From NCBI GenBank assembly GCA_944333055.1, contig CALVKT010000022.1:1-64000 (forward strand): 64,000 bases of DNA, written 5' to 3'. How positions within the stretch are numbered: position 1 is the stretch's first letter; each line of letters opens with the position of its first letter. Positions 17,205 to 24,977 of this stretch are shown here, piece after piece. The translations under genes and the position numbers were made by a program. The DNA is from an uncultured Clostridia bacterium. GTDB taxonomy: Bacteria; Bacillota; Clostridia; Christensenellales; Aristaeellaceae. The notes under the pieces were generated by a model. That model saw only the letters and a program-made list of their open reading frames with translations. It made no database searches and was not told the origin of the DNA.

Positions 17205-17693
17205 TTACGCCCAAAGGACGATTTTGCCCTCGGCGAGCGTCCGTCCGACGTCGATGACCCGCTGATTCTTGCTGCCCTTCCAGTGCAGCTGCGTGTCGCG
17301 CAGCGCGTCGATGTACGGGCCGTCGACGATGACGTCGATCTGCGGGATGAAGGGGAGCGTGCGGATCTCTTCAAACAGGCTGCCCGTGTACAGCCAGATG
17401 GTCTTTTCCGGCAGGCGCGCGCGGATCTCGGCGATCAGGGCGCCGACCGTCTCGCGGTTGGGCAAAAACAGCGGATCGCCGCCGGAAAATGTGACGCCGC
17501 TGATGTAATCGCGCGAGAGCGCTTCAAAGAGCTCCTCGTGCGCGTCCTCGTCAAACGGGATGCCGCTGTGTTCCGGCCAGGTCTGCGGGTTCTGGCAGTG
17601 GGGGCAGCGATGGTCGCACCCGGACACCCAGAGCACCACGCGCAGGCCGTCGCCGTTGAGCATGTCGTCCACGGTGATGTGATGATAATTCAT
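17205..17693 (-). CDS. nrdG: Anaerobic ribonucleotide reductase activating protein
   Basis: A radical SAM activase that installs the glycyl radical on NrdD. The 162-residue product has the Cys triad in CDHRCPHC (Cys26, Cys30, Cys33; C-x3-C-x2-C) that binds the 4Fe-4S cluster, then the SAM-binding SGGDPLF motif. It starts 12 bases after the nrdD stop and is followed 15 bases later by dut, in one minus-strand operon. Confidence 0.97.
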   Translation of the reverse strand: MNYHHITVDDMLNGDGLRVVLWVSGCDHRCPHCQNPQTWPEHSGIPFDEDAHEELFEALSRDYISGVTFSGGDPLFLPNRETVGALIAEIRARLPEKTIWLYTGSLFEEIRTLPFIPQIDVIVDGPYIDALRDTQLHWKGSKNQRVIDVGRTLAEGKIVLWA

Positions 17694-17705
17694 GGCAGAT
17701 TCCCC

Positions 17706-19823
17706 TTACATGCTCTTGCGCTCGGCGATCTCGGCCATCTTCGCGTCGTTGAGGCGGCTCTGGCCGTGCACGCGGGAGTAGGAGAGATAGCCGTTCATGC
17801 GATCGATCTTCGTGAGGTTGCTGCTGCCGCACTTGGGGCACACGTCCATCTCCAGCTCCTGATGGCCGCAGTCGTCGCAGTAGGCCAGCGAGAGATTGAC
17901 GCCCTCGTAGAAGCCCATCTTCATCGCGCGGCGCACGAGCGTGCGGATGGCCTCCTTGTTGTAGCCGATGGGATAGCGGACGTACTGGATCTTGCCGCCG
18001 TTGGAGAGGTTCCAGAAGCGCATTTCGCTGTTCTGCTTTTCGACGGGCGTGATGTCCTCGGTGACGTGGCAGTGGAAAGAGTTGGAGACGTACGGCCGGT
18101 CGGACACGTTTTCCACGATGCCGTAGAGCTTGCGGAACTGCTCGATCTGCAGGCCGCACAGGCTCTCGGCGGGCGTGCCGTAGATGGCGTAGAGGTTGCC
18201 GTCCTCCTTCTTGAACTGGGCGACCTTGTCGTTGATGTGCTGCATGACCTCCAGGGCGAACTGGCCGTCCTCGTAGATGCTCTTGCCGTTATAGAGCTCC
18301 TGCAGCTCGTTGAGCGCGGTGTAGCCGAAGGACGCCGTGGCCGTCTTGAGCAGCGGCTTGATCTTGTCGTACAGCCCCAGATGGCCGCCGTAGAAGCCGC
18401 CCTCGCAGTAGGCCAGCGGGTTGGTGCTCGCGCGCATCTCGCCGAGGTAGGCATAGGTGCGGATGTGCAGTTTGCGGATGAGCTCAAGGTAGTAGTCGAG
18501 CACCTCGTAGAAGTCGCGATTCTCCTTGCGCGCCTTCGCCAGGATCAGCGGCAGGTGCAGCGAGACGGCGCCGACGTTGAAGCGGCCCACGTACACGGGC
18601 TTGTCGTCCTCGTCCGCCGGCTCCATGCCGCCGCGCTCAAACCACGGGGAGAGGAACGCGCGGCATCCCATCGGGCTGATGACCTGCCCATACTTCTTGT
18701 AGATCGAGGCGACGTATCCTTCGCCGGTCAGGCTCAGCCAGTCGGGGTACATCGTCTTGGCCGAGCAGTCGATGCCGGCCTCAAAGACGTCATCCAGCGG
18801 CTTGCCCGGGCCGTGCAGGTTTTCGTCGTAGAGGAAGACGAGCTTGGGGAAGAGCACGGGCTTTTTGTTGTTCTTCTTGCCCTGGCCGCCCGCGTGCACC
18901 TTGAGGAAGAGCTTGCTGGCCAGCCTGGCCATGCGCGTCTGACCCAGGCCCAGCGTCATGGTGATGAACGGGTAGTCGCCGCGGCTGGATGCGACGGTGT
19001 TGAACTTGTATTCCCAGCCCTGGAAGCCCTGTTCAAAGTCGTTGACGATGTCCTTCATGGCCTCCTCGTGCGCGCGTTCGTCGCTCAGGCCGAGCGCACG
19101 ATAGCGGTCCAGGAACATGACGTAGCTGCGCTCGGCGTAGGGGTCCAGCAGCTGATCCACGCAGGAGACGGTGAAGCCGCCGTACTGCTGGCTGGCCGCG
19201 GAGAGCACGATGTCGCCGATCACGTCGAAGGCGACGTTGAGCGTCTTGGGCTCGTTGTACCAGAGGTTGCCCATCTCAAAGCCGCCCTTGAGCACCTCGG
19301 CCACGTTGAACAGGCAGCAGTTCATGGTGTCGCGCCGGGCGGACATGTCGTGGATGTAGATGTAGCCGTCGCGCTGCGCCTGCAATTCCTCGACGTTGAG
19401 GAAGAACTTCTGGTAGAGCTGCTTGTTGAGCTGGTTGAAGATCAGGCTGCGGCGGGTGGAGACCAGCGCGCTGTCGGCGTTGGAATTCTCCTTGTCGCCG
19501 ATGTACATGATCGACTGCGACTTTTTATACACCGCGTCGAGCATCTGCACGAAGTCGGTCTTGTAGTTGCGGTAGTCGCGGTAGGATTTGGCGACCGCCG
19601 GGTTGACGGCATCCAGCGCGCCCTCGACGATGTGGTGCATCTGCTCGATGCGCACGCCTTCGCTGCCGATCGCCAGGCACTTTTCCGTCACAAAATGACA
19701 GATGAACTCCAGCTCGTCCGGCGTGAAGCTGTAGAGCACGCGCTCGGCGCTCTTGTTGACCGCCGACACGACTTTATTGACGTTGAACGGATCCCTCGTA
19801 CCGTCCTTTTTGATGACGTACAT
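17706..19823 (-). CDS. nrdD: Anaerobic ribonucleoside-triphosphate reductase (class III)
   Basis: Reduces ribonucleoside triphosphates to deoxyribonucleoside triphosphates by a glycyl-radical mechanism; oxygen sensitive. About 705 residues. An N-terminal ATP-cone (VIKKDGTRDPFNVNKVVSAV) gives allosteric control. The C terminus has the zinc site CDDCG ... CPKCG and the glycyl radical loop in RMNGYLSYSRVHG. The ATG at 19823 is preferred because GAGGGG lies seven bases upstream; an ATG two codons earlier is also possible. It is the first gene of an nrdD-nrdG-dut-fRMsr operon, with a sigma-A promoter and two NrdR-like boxes upstream. Confidence 0.97.
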   Translation of the reverse strand: MYVIKKDGTRDPFNVNKVVSAVNKSAERVLYSFTPDELEFICHFVTEKCLAIGSEGVRIEQMHHIVEGALDAVNPAVAKSYRDYRNYKTDFVQMLDAVYKKSQSIMYIGDKENSNADSALVSTRRSLIFNQLNKQLYQKFFLNVEELQAQRDGYIYIHDMSARRDTMNCCLFNVAEVLKGGFEMGNLWYNEPKTLNVAFDVIGDIVLSAASQQYGGFTVSCVDQLLDPYAERSYVMFLDRYRALGLSDERAHEEAMKDIVNDFEQGFQGWEYKFNTVASSRGDYPFITMTLGLGQTRMARLASKLFLKVHAGGQGKKNNKKPVLFPKLVFLYDENLHGPGKPLDDVFEAGIDCSAKTMYPDWLSLTGEGYVASIYKKYGQVISPMGCRAFLSPWFERGGMEPADEDDKPVYVGRFNVGAVSLHLPLILAKARKENRDFYEVLDYYLELIRKLHIRTYAYLGEMRASTNPLAYCEGGFYGGHLGLYDKIKPLLKTATASFGYTALNELQELYNGKSIYEDGQFALEVMQHINDKVAQFKKEDGNLYAIYGTPAESLCGLQIEQFRKLYGIVENVSDRPYVSNSFHCHVTEDITPVEKQNSEMRFWNLSNGGKIQYVRYPIGYNKEAIRTLVRRAMKMGFYEGVNLSLAYCDDCGHQELEMDVCPKCGSSNLTKIDRMNGYLSYSRVHGQSRLNDAKMAEIAERKSM

Positions 19824-19865
19824 CAACATTCCCCTCTTCCGTTGTTCTATGAAAATGGTGTGGAA

Positions 19866-19913
19866 ATACTATATCTAGCGTGCCGGAAAGAAAAATGGCA
19901 CAATATTTAGTCC
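19866..19913 (-). promoter_or_regulatory. Tandem NrdR boxes
   Basis: Two sites match the NrdR-box consensus ACACWATATMTWGTGT: ATACTATATCTAGCGT (19866-19881, about 13 of 16) and GCACAATATTTAGTCC (19898-19913, about 12 of 16). Their starts are 32 bp apart, about three helical turns, the spacing known for NrdR operators. They lie just downstream of the predicted nrdD transcription start, where NrdR binding would block transcription when dATP is high. No nrdR gene is in the window. Confidence 0.85.
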
Positions 19914-19926
19914 GCCATTGGTGGAT

Positions 19927-19955
19927 ATCTTATCACGAATGGCGGGGCGCGTCAA
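19927..19955 (-). promoter_or_regulatory. Sigma-A promoter of nrdD operon
   Basis: Read on the minus strand: -35 TTGACG (19955-19950), a 17-bp spacer, -10 TAAGAT (19932-19927). Transcription would start near 19920, immediately before the first NrdR box. Confidence 0.78.
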
Positions 19956-20061
19956 GGCTGGCGGGCAAATATGAAAAAAGCTTCATAAAATCGCCGGGGC
20001 GAGCGGCGCGCAGCGCCGTTTCATCCGAAAACAGGAAAGCAGGGCCGCGAAAAAAGGAACC

Positions 20062-20078
20062 AAACCAACGGTCGGTTT
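20062..20078. promoter_or_regulatory. TetR-type operator-like palindrome
   Basis: AAACCAAC-G-GTCGGTTT is a 17-bp inverted repeat with one mismatched pair, resembling operators of TetR/AcrR-type repressors (AACCGACCGGTCGGTT-like). It lies about 33 bp upstream of the -35 element of the phosphoribosyltransferase promoter. No TetR gene is in the window, so the link is tentative. Confidence 0.4.
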
Positions 20079-20110
20079 CTTTCGAATTCCCTTGAATCGC
20101 CGTCTTTTCA

Positions 20111-20139
20111 TTGACAATCGTGCCAAACGATGCCATAAT
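20111..20139 (+). promoter_or_regulatory. Sigma-A promoter of phosphoribosyltransferase gene
   Basis: -35 TTGACA (20111-20116), a 17-bp spacer, -10 CATAAT (20134-20139). It matches the consensus at 11 of 12 positions. Confidence 0.87.
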
Positions 20140-20191
20140 GACAGGGAAGATTGCGGGGCATGCGCCCGCACGACGAAAGAGGGACATCATC

Positions 20192-20752
20192 ATGAAGACG
20201 CATCATCATATGACCATCGCGGGCTGCGAACGTGACCTGCCCATCTGTCCGCTCAACGACAAGCTCTGCATCGCCGGCTTCGTCATCTTCGGCGACTGCG
20301 AGCTGACCATCGCCTGCGCGAGCGAGCTGCTCAAGCGCGCGCCTGCATTTGACTACATCATCACCGCCGAGAGCAAGGGGATCCCGCTGGCGTACGAGAT
20401 GGCGCGCCAGTGCGGCGCGAAGAAGTGGCTGCTTGCGCGCAAGGGCGCCAAGCTCTACATGAAGGACGTCTTCAGCGTGGAGGTGCGCTCCATCACGACC
20501 GACCACGTCCAGCGCCTGTATCTGGACGGCGAGGACGCCAAGCTGATGAAGGGCAAGAAGATCCTGATCGTCGACGACGTGATCTCCACCGGCGAATCGC
20601 TGCGCGCCCTGGAAGAGCTGGTGGAAAAGGCGGGCGGGGAGATCTGCGGCCGCATGGCGATCCTGGCGGAAGGCGATGCGCAGGCGCGCGAGGACCTCGT
20701 CTATCTTGAGAAGCTCCCGCTCTTTGACAACGAAGGCAACGCGCTCGCCTGA
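20192..20752 (+). CDS. Purine-type (adenine-like) phosphoribosyltransferase
   Basis: A 186-residue type I phosphoribosyltransferase. The PRPP-binding loop is ILIVDDVISTGESL, with upstream ITAESKGIPLAYEMA as in adenine phosphoribosyltransferases (E-S-x-G-I-P-L). It should transfer phosphoribose from PRPP to a purine base, but differences from canonical Apt near the N terminus (an ERDLPICPLND segment) leave the substrate open; XPRT or a regulator such as PurR is less likely. The start is the ATG at 20192 after AAAGAGGG. It has its own promoter and a strong terminator. Confidence 0.88.
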   Translation: MKTHHHMTIAGCERDLPICPLNDKLCIAGFVIFGDCELTIACASELLKRAPAFDYIITAESKGIPLAYEMARQCGAKKWLLARKGAKLYMKDVFSVEVRSITTDHVQRLYLDGEDAKLMKGKKILIVDDVISTGESLRALEELVEKAGGEICGRMAILAEGDAQAREDLVYLEKLPLFDNEGNALA

Positions 20753-20772
20753 TCAGGCGCGCAACCGGCACA

Positions 20773-20829
20773 AACAGCCCCTTTCACGCATAGGATGACA
20801 GCAGAACGTGGAAAGGGGCTGTTCTTTTT
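20773..20829 (+). terminator. Terminator after phosphoribosyltransferase, overlapping the LysM gene leader
   Basis: Long hairpin AACAGCCCCTTTCACG / CGTGGAAAGGGGCTGTT (5' arm from 20773, 3' arm ending 20823) with a single bulge, followed by CTTTTTA. The LysM gene ATG is the next codon (20830), and the only Shine-Dalgarno-like sequence (AAAGGGG, 20812-20818) lies in the 3' arm. Confidence 0.88.
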
Positions 20830-21474
20830 ATGGAAACCAGCAATTCTAACGGCACCCAAAACGGCATGAGCAACGAAGCGCTGATCAATCAGCCTGCGCT
20901 TGACGCCGTGGAGACAAACTGCCCGAGCGGCAGCCAGAGCTACCGGGTTCAGCGGGGCGACAGCTTCTACCTGATCGCCCGCAAGTTCGGCGTCAGCGTG
21001 CGCGCGCTGATGAACGCCAATCCGACAATCGCGGCGGGCAGGCTGCTGGTGGGCGATATCCTGTGCATCCCGACGGCGGAAGGCCGTTCCTGCCCGGTGG
21101 GCTCGTCTGCCTACACCGTGCAGCCGGGGCAGAGCGTGGTGGACGTGATGCTCGCCTCCAATGTGTCGCTGCGCGCGCTGCGGGAGTACAACGAGGACAT
21201 CCGGCTGACGGCGCTGCGGCCGGGCGACGTGCTGTGCGTGCCGCCGGGAGGCGACCGCGGCCTGTGCGAGAACGGCGGGCCGGTCTATCGGATTCAGGAG
21301 GGCGACACGCTTGAGGAGATCGCGTCGCTCAACGGCACGACGGTCGAGCAGATGCTCCGGCTCAACCCCAATCTGCTGCCCAGCGATTTCGTCGCGGGAC
21401 AGGTCATCTGTCTCCCCTCGCGCAGGCGGACGACGGACAATGGGCAGACGGCAGAGGAAAGCACGACGATGTGA
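20830..21474 (+). CDS. Triple LysM-domain protein
   Basis: A 214-residue protein with three LysM repeats: SYRVQRGDSFYLIARKFGVS (about 37-80), AYTVQPGQSVVDVMLASNVS (about 95-138) and VYRIQEGDTLEEIASLNGTT (about 155-198). Each ends with G-D-I/V-L-C-I/V-P or a close variant, and each is preceded by a short Cys-containing linker. LysM domains bind peptidoglycan or chitin-like glycans. There is no signal peptide, as in several clostridial spore-coat or cortex-associated LysM proteins, so a mother-cell spore role is possible but not shown. The start follows the terminator hairpin directly. Confidence 0.88.
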   Translation: METSNSNGTQNGMSNEALINQPALDAVETNCPSGSQSYRVQRGDSFYLIARKFGVSVRALMNANPTIAAGRLLVGDILCIPTAEGRSCPVGSSAYTVQPGQSVVDVMLASNVSLRALREYNEDIRLTALRPGDVLCVPPGGDRGLCENGGPVYRIQEGDTLEEIASLNGTTVEQMLRLNPNLLPSDFVAGQVICLPSRRRTTDNGQTAEESTTM

Positions 21475-21483
21475 CCAACATAA

Positions 21484-21518
21484 AGGGCCTGCCGGTGGGG
21501 CAGGCCCTGTTATTCTTT
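21484..21518. terminator. Bidirectional terminator between LysM gene and plsY
   Basis: Perfect 10-bp stem AGGGCCTGCC / GGCAGGCCCT (21484-21493, 21499-21508) with loop GGTGG, followed by GTTATTCTTT on the plus strand and TTTATG on the minus strand. It lies between convergent genes. Confidence 0.82.
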
Positions 21519-21552
21519 CAAAGCGGAGAGGGCATGAGAAACGCGCTGCGCG

Positions 21553-22167
21553 TCACTTCTTCTTGTGCTTGAGCGTGTTGAAGTCGAGCTTGTTCTCCGT
21601 GTGGTTGAGCAGGCGGCGGATGTTCGCCCTGTGCCGCCAGATGACCGACGCGCCGATGCAGCAGACGATCACGCACACGGGCGCGTTGTCCGGGTGCGTG
21701 ATCAGCACCAGCACGGGCAGGGCGACCGCGGCCGCGATGGAGCCGACGGAGACGTAATGCGTGACGGCGACGAGCACCAGGAACAGCGCGAAGGCGAGCA
21801 GCGCTTCCACCGGGAAGACGAACAGCAGGCTGCCGAAGCTGGTGGCGATGCCCTTGCCGCCCTTGAAGCCGAAGTAGAGCGGGTAGAAGTGGCCGAGCAC
21901 CGCACCCAGCACGCCGAGCACGCCGCCCAGATCGCCGCCCACCAGCCACTTGCCGATGAACACGGCGATGATGCCCTTGAGCATGTCGCCGATGAACGTG
22001 AAGAGCGCCATCTTGCGGCCGAGGATGCGCAGCATGTTGGTCGTGCCGGCGTTTCCGCTGCCCTGGCTGCGGATGTCCGTCTTGGCGAAGAGCCTGGAGA
22101 GCACGACGCCGGTGGAGATGCTGCCCAGCAGGTAGCCGATGGCGACGACGAGAAGATACATCAACAT
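21553..22167 (-). CDS. plsY: Acyl-phosphate:glycerol-3-phosphate acyltransferase
   Basis: Transfers an acyl group from acyl-phosphate to glycerol 3-phosphate, the first step of phospholipid synthesis, in the cytoplasmic membrane. The 204-residue product has five to seven hydrophobic segments and the three conserved loops GSISTGVVLSRLF, GSGNAGTTNMLRILG and GGKGIATSFGSL. The ATG at 22167 is used because AGGAGG lies nine bases upstream, inside the end of der; the two genes are separated by only four bases. It is the last gene of the DUF512-der-plsY operon. Confidence 0.95.
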   Translation of the reverse strand: MLMYLLVVAIGYLLGSISTGVVLSRLFAKTDIRSQGSGNAGTTNMLRILGRKMALFTFIGDMLKGIIAVFIGKWLVGGDLGGVLGVLGAVLGHFYPLYFGFKGGKGIATSFGSLLFVFPVEALLAFALFLVLVAVTHYVSVGSIAAAVALPVLVLITHPDNAPVCVIVCCIGASVIWRHRANIRRLLNHTENKLDFNTLKHKKK

Positions 22168-22171
22168 GGGA

Positions 22172-23503
22172 TCAGTCCTCCTTCTGTTTCTTCTGGCGCA
22201 GGATGAATTGAAGCGGCGTGCCTTCAAAGCCGAACGCCTTGCGGAACTGGTTTTCCAGATACCGCTGATAGGCGAAGTGCATCAGCTTTTCGTCGTTGAC
22301 GAAGAAGACGAAGGAGGGCGGGCAGACGCCCTGCTGCGTCGCGTAGTAGATCTTGAGGCGGCGGCCCGCGGTGAAGGGCGGCTGCAGCGCGGCGGTCGCA
22401 TCGGCGAGCACGTCGTTGAGCAGGCCCGTGGTGATGCGCCGGGAGGTCTGCGCATAGGCGGCCTTGACGCTCTCAAGCACCTTGGACACGCGCTGGCCCG
22501 TCAGCGCGGAGATGAAGAGCACCGGCGCGTAGTCCATGAATTTGAGGCCTTCGATCACCTGCTTGCGGTAGGCCTCCATGGTGTTGGTGTCCTTTTCCAC
22601 GGCGTCCCACTTGTTGACGACGATGATGGCGGCCTTGCCCTCATCGTGCACGTAGCCGGCGACCTTGGTGTCCTGCTCGGTCACGCCGTCCTCGGCGTTG
22701 ATGACGATGAGCGCCACGTCGCAGCGGCGCACGGCGGCCAGCGCGCGCACGATGGAATAGCGCTCGATGGACTCCTCCTCGATGGCGCGCTTGCGGCGGA
22801 TGCCGGCGGTGTCGATGATGTTGTAGCGCTGGCCGTCGCGCACGAACGCCGTGTCGATGGCGTCGCGCGTGGTGCCGGCGATGTCGGAGACCATGGAGCG
22901 CTCCTGGCCGAGAATCCGGTTGACGAGGCTGCTCTTGCCCACGTTCGGGCGGCCGACGACGGCGATCTGAATGGTGTGCTCGTCCTCCTCGCCGTTGCCG
23001 CGATCGGCGGGGAAGTGGCGCACCATCTCGTCGAGCAGGTCGCCCAGGCCCAGCATGTTCACCGAGGAGATCGGGAACGGCTCGCCCAGGCCCAGGTTGT
23101 AGAACTCGTAGATCGAGTCGTTCATCGTCTGGCTGTCGACCTTATTGACGACCAGAATGACCGGCTTGCGGCTCTTGCGCAGCATGGTGGCCACGTCCTC
23201 GTCGTCGGCGGTCATGCCGGTGCGTCCGTCGGTGAAAAAGAGGATGACGTCGCAGGTCTCAATGGCGATCTCGGCCTGGCGGCGCATCTGCCTGAGCATG
23301 ATGTCGTCCGTGCGCGGCTCGATGCCGCCCGTGTCGATCAGCGTGAACTTGTGGTCGAGCCATTCGCAGTCCGCGTAGATGCGGTCGCGGGTGACGCCGG
23401 GCGTGTCCTCCACGATGGAGATGCGCTTGCCGGCGATCTTGTTGAAGAATGTCGATTTGCCGACGTTGGGGCGGCCCACGACGGCGACAAGGGGTTTGGC
23501 CAT
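22172..23503 (-). CDS. der: Ribosome biogenesis GTPase Der (EngA)
   Basis: An essential double-GTPase for 50S assembly. The 443-residue product has G1 motifs GRPNVGKSTFFNKI (about 10-23) and GRPNVGKSSLVNRI (about 184). It also has the matching switch motifs DTGGI and DTAGI, NKVD and NKWD specificity motifs, and a C-terminal KH-like domain ending in a Lys-rich tail. The ATG at 23503 follows GGAGGA. It begins two bases after the DUF512 gene ends. Confidence 0.98.
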   Translation of the reverse strand: MAKPLVAVVGRPNVGKSTFFNKIAGKRISIVEDTPGVTRDRIYADCEWLDHKFTLIDTGGIEPRTDDIMLRQMRRQAEIAIETCDVILFFTDGRTGMTADDEDVATMLRKSRKPVILVVNKVDSQTMNDSIYEFYNLGLGEPFPISSVNMLGLGDLLDEMVRHFPADRGNGEEDEHTIQIAVVGRPNVGKSSLVNRILGQERSMVSDIAGTTRDAIDTAFVRDGQRYNIIDTAGIRRKRAIEEESIERYSIVRALAAVRRCDVALIVINAEDGVTEQDTKVAGYVHDEGKAAIIVVNKWDAVEKDTNTMEAYRKQVIEGLKFMDYAPVLFISALTGQRVSKVLESVKAAYAQTSRRITTGLLNDVLADATAALQPPFTAGRRLKIYYATQQGVCPPSFVFFVNDEKLMHFAYQRYLENQFRKAFGFEGTPLQFILRQKKQKED

Positions 23504-23505
23504 GG

Positions 23506-24825
23506 TTATTCCTCCGTTCCGCGCAGGGCATCAAGCAGGTCCGCGCCGTCGTCCGGGACGGGACGGATGCGGATGCCGAGGGCTTCCTGCGCCTGAATCA
23601 GCGTCATGTCGTCGAGAAAGACGTCCTCTCCCTCGCGGAGCATGCTTTCGGTGATGAGTATTTCGTCCGCCTGCGCGCCCTTGAGCTGCGCCACCAGATC
23701 CTGCCCGGTGATCAGCCCGGAGACGGTGACCGTCTCGCCGAAGAAGCGGTTGACGATGGGGCGGATATCGACGGTGATGCCCGGCACCGGACAGGCGTCA
23801 AGCAGTTCCCGCATGAACGGCGCGACCGACGTGCCGGTGGCCATGATCACCCGGCGGGGCACGATTTCCGCGCCTTCGGGGTCTAAGCGTCGGGCGAGCG
23901 CGTGCGCCTCGCGGAATTCGTCGCGCAGCCGCGCGAGCAGGCCGACGCCGTTTTCAAACTGCGGAAACTCCTCGTAGGCCTCGGCTTCGGGGATGGGCAG
24001 GCCCGCGATCTGGTAAAGCTCGTCGGACGGGAAGACGAACCGCGTGCCGTGCGCGGCGAGCATATCCCGCTGGAACGCCTCCGCCTGCGCGACGATGGCG
24101 CGCGCTTCCGCCTGCGTGTAGGGGCGAAGGGGGAAAAGGTGCTCGCGATAGCGCGTCAGTCCGACCGGCACCAGCGCCACGGACAGCGCGTGCGGCGCGA
24201 GCGAGGCGAGGTCGCGCAGCGTGCGGTCCAGCTCCGCGCCGTCGTTGATGCCGGGGCAGAGCACCACCTGGCAGTGGAAGCTCATGCCGTTGTCCGCAAA
24301 GCGCCGCAGGTGCTCCATGATCCGGTCGGCGTGGATGTGATTGAGCATCTTCTTGCGCAGCTCGCCGTTGGTCGTGTGCACGGAGACGTAGATCGGGCTG
24401 GCCTTGCGCTCGACCATGCGGTCCATCTCCCGGCGGGGCAGGTTGGTGAACGTGACGAAGTTGCCCGCCATCAGGGAGAGGCGCCAGTCGTCGTCGCGCA
24501 CGTAGAGGCTTTGGCGCATGCCCGGTGGCATCTGCTCGATGAAGCAGAAGATGCAGTGATTGGCACACGTCTTGGGACAGCTCATCAGCGAGGATTCGAG
24601 CGTCAGACCGAGGGGGTCCTCCGTGCGCTTGTGCACGTGCACGGTGCGCCGGTTGCCCGCCGCGTCCTCCAGCAGCAGCTCCAGCGCAGGCCGCGCGGTC
24701 AGATACTGGTAATCGACCACGTCGAGCACCGGCGTGCGGTTGATGGACAGGAGCGTTTCGCCGGCCCTGATGCCGCTGCGCGCGGCGAGGGAACCGGGAA
24801 AGACGCTGGCAATGCGCTGAGACAT
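23506..24825 (-). CDS. PDZ-radical SAM-DUF512 protein
   Basis: A 439-residue protein with an N-terminal PDZ-like segment (VFPGSLAARSGIRAGETLLS), a Cys-rich cluster CPKTCANHCIFCFIEQMPPG that fits a radical SAM-like centre, and a C-terminal DUF512 domain (RVIMATGTSVAPF, VSGLITGQDLVAQL). The family is conserved in Clostridia, usually beside der as here; its reaction is unknown. The ATG at 24825 is preferred over a TTG at 24849, which has no ribosome-binding site. A sigma-A promoter lies immediately upstream, making this the first gene of the operon. Confidence 0.92.
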   Translation of the reverse strand: MSQRIASVFPGSLAARSGIRAGETLLSINRTPVLDVVDYQYLTARPALELLLEDAAGNRRTVHVHKRTEDPLGLTLESSLMSCPKTCANHCIFCFIEQMPPGMRQSLYVRDDDWRLSLMAGNFVTFTNLPRREMDRMVERKASPIYVSVHTTNGELRKKMLNHIHADRIMEHLRRFADNGMSFHCQVVLCPGINDGAELDRTLRDLASLAPHALSVALVPVGLTRYREHLFPLRPYTQAEARAIVAQAEAFQRDMLAAHGTRFVFPSDELYQIAGLPIPEAEAYEEFPQFENGVGLLARLRDEFREAHALARRLDPEGAEIVPRRVIMATGTSVAPFMRELLDACPVPGITVDIRPIVNRFFGETVTVSGLITGQDLVAQLKGAQADEILITESMLREGEDVFLDDMTLIQAQEALGIRIRPVPDDGADLLDALRGTEE

Positions 24826-24862
24826 GCTTTCGTGACACCTCTTCTTCAAATTAACCCAATTT

Positions 24863-24891
24863 ATTATCTACAAATTGCCCCGCAAAGTCAA
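24863..24891 (-). promoter_or_regulatory. Sigma-A promoter of DUF512-der-plsY
   Basis: Minus strand: -35 TTGACT (24891-24886), a 17-bp spacer, -10 GATAAT (24868-24863); 10 of 12 consensus positions. Confidence 0.85.
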
Positions 24892-24943
24892 GCTTTTCAT
24901 GAAAAGCGAGCACAAAAACGCGCTGCACGGAATGAAACGGGCA

Positions 24944-24970
24944 AACCGGCAGGCTTGCGCGCTGCCGGTT
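24944..24970 (-). terminator. Hairpin after spoIIP
   Basis: Stem AACCGGCAG / CTGCCGGTT (24944-24952, 24962-24970) with a 9-nt loop, seven bases beyond the spoIIP stop on the minus strand. The T tract is weak, so it may be an imperfect terminator. Confidence 0.6.
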
Positions 24971-24977
24971 CGTCGAT

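Larger units (their letters stand above)
19824..20191. other. 368-bp divergent regulatory region between nrdD and the phosphoribosyltransferase
   Basis: No gene is supported here. It contains, from left to right, the nrdD leader with two NrdR-like boxes, the minus-strand nrdD promoter, a GC-rich stretch with no recognisable signal (about 19960-20055), a TetR-type palindrome, and the plus-strand promoter of the phosphoribosyltransferase gene. Confidence 0.8.

Noticed and set aside
17283-19910. An 875-codon plus-strand open frame opposite nrdD and nrdG
   Set aside because: It is an antisense shadow of two well-recognised genes, with no ribosome-binding site and a low-complexity Val/Ala/Leu/Asp composition.
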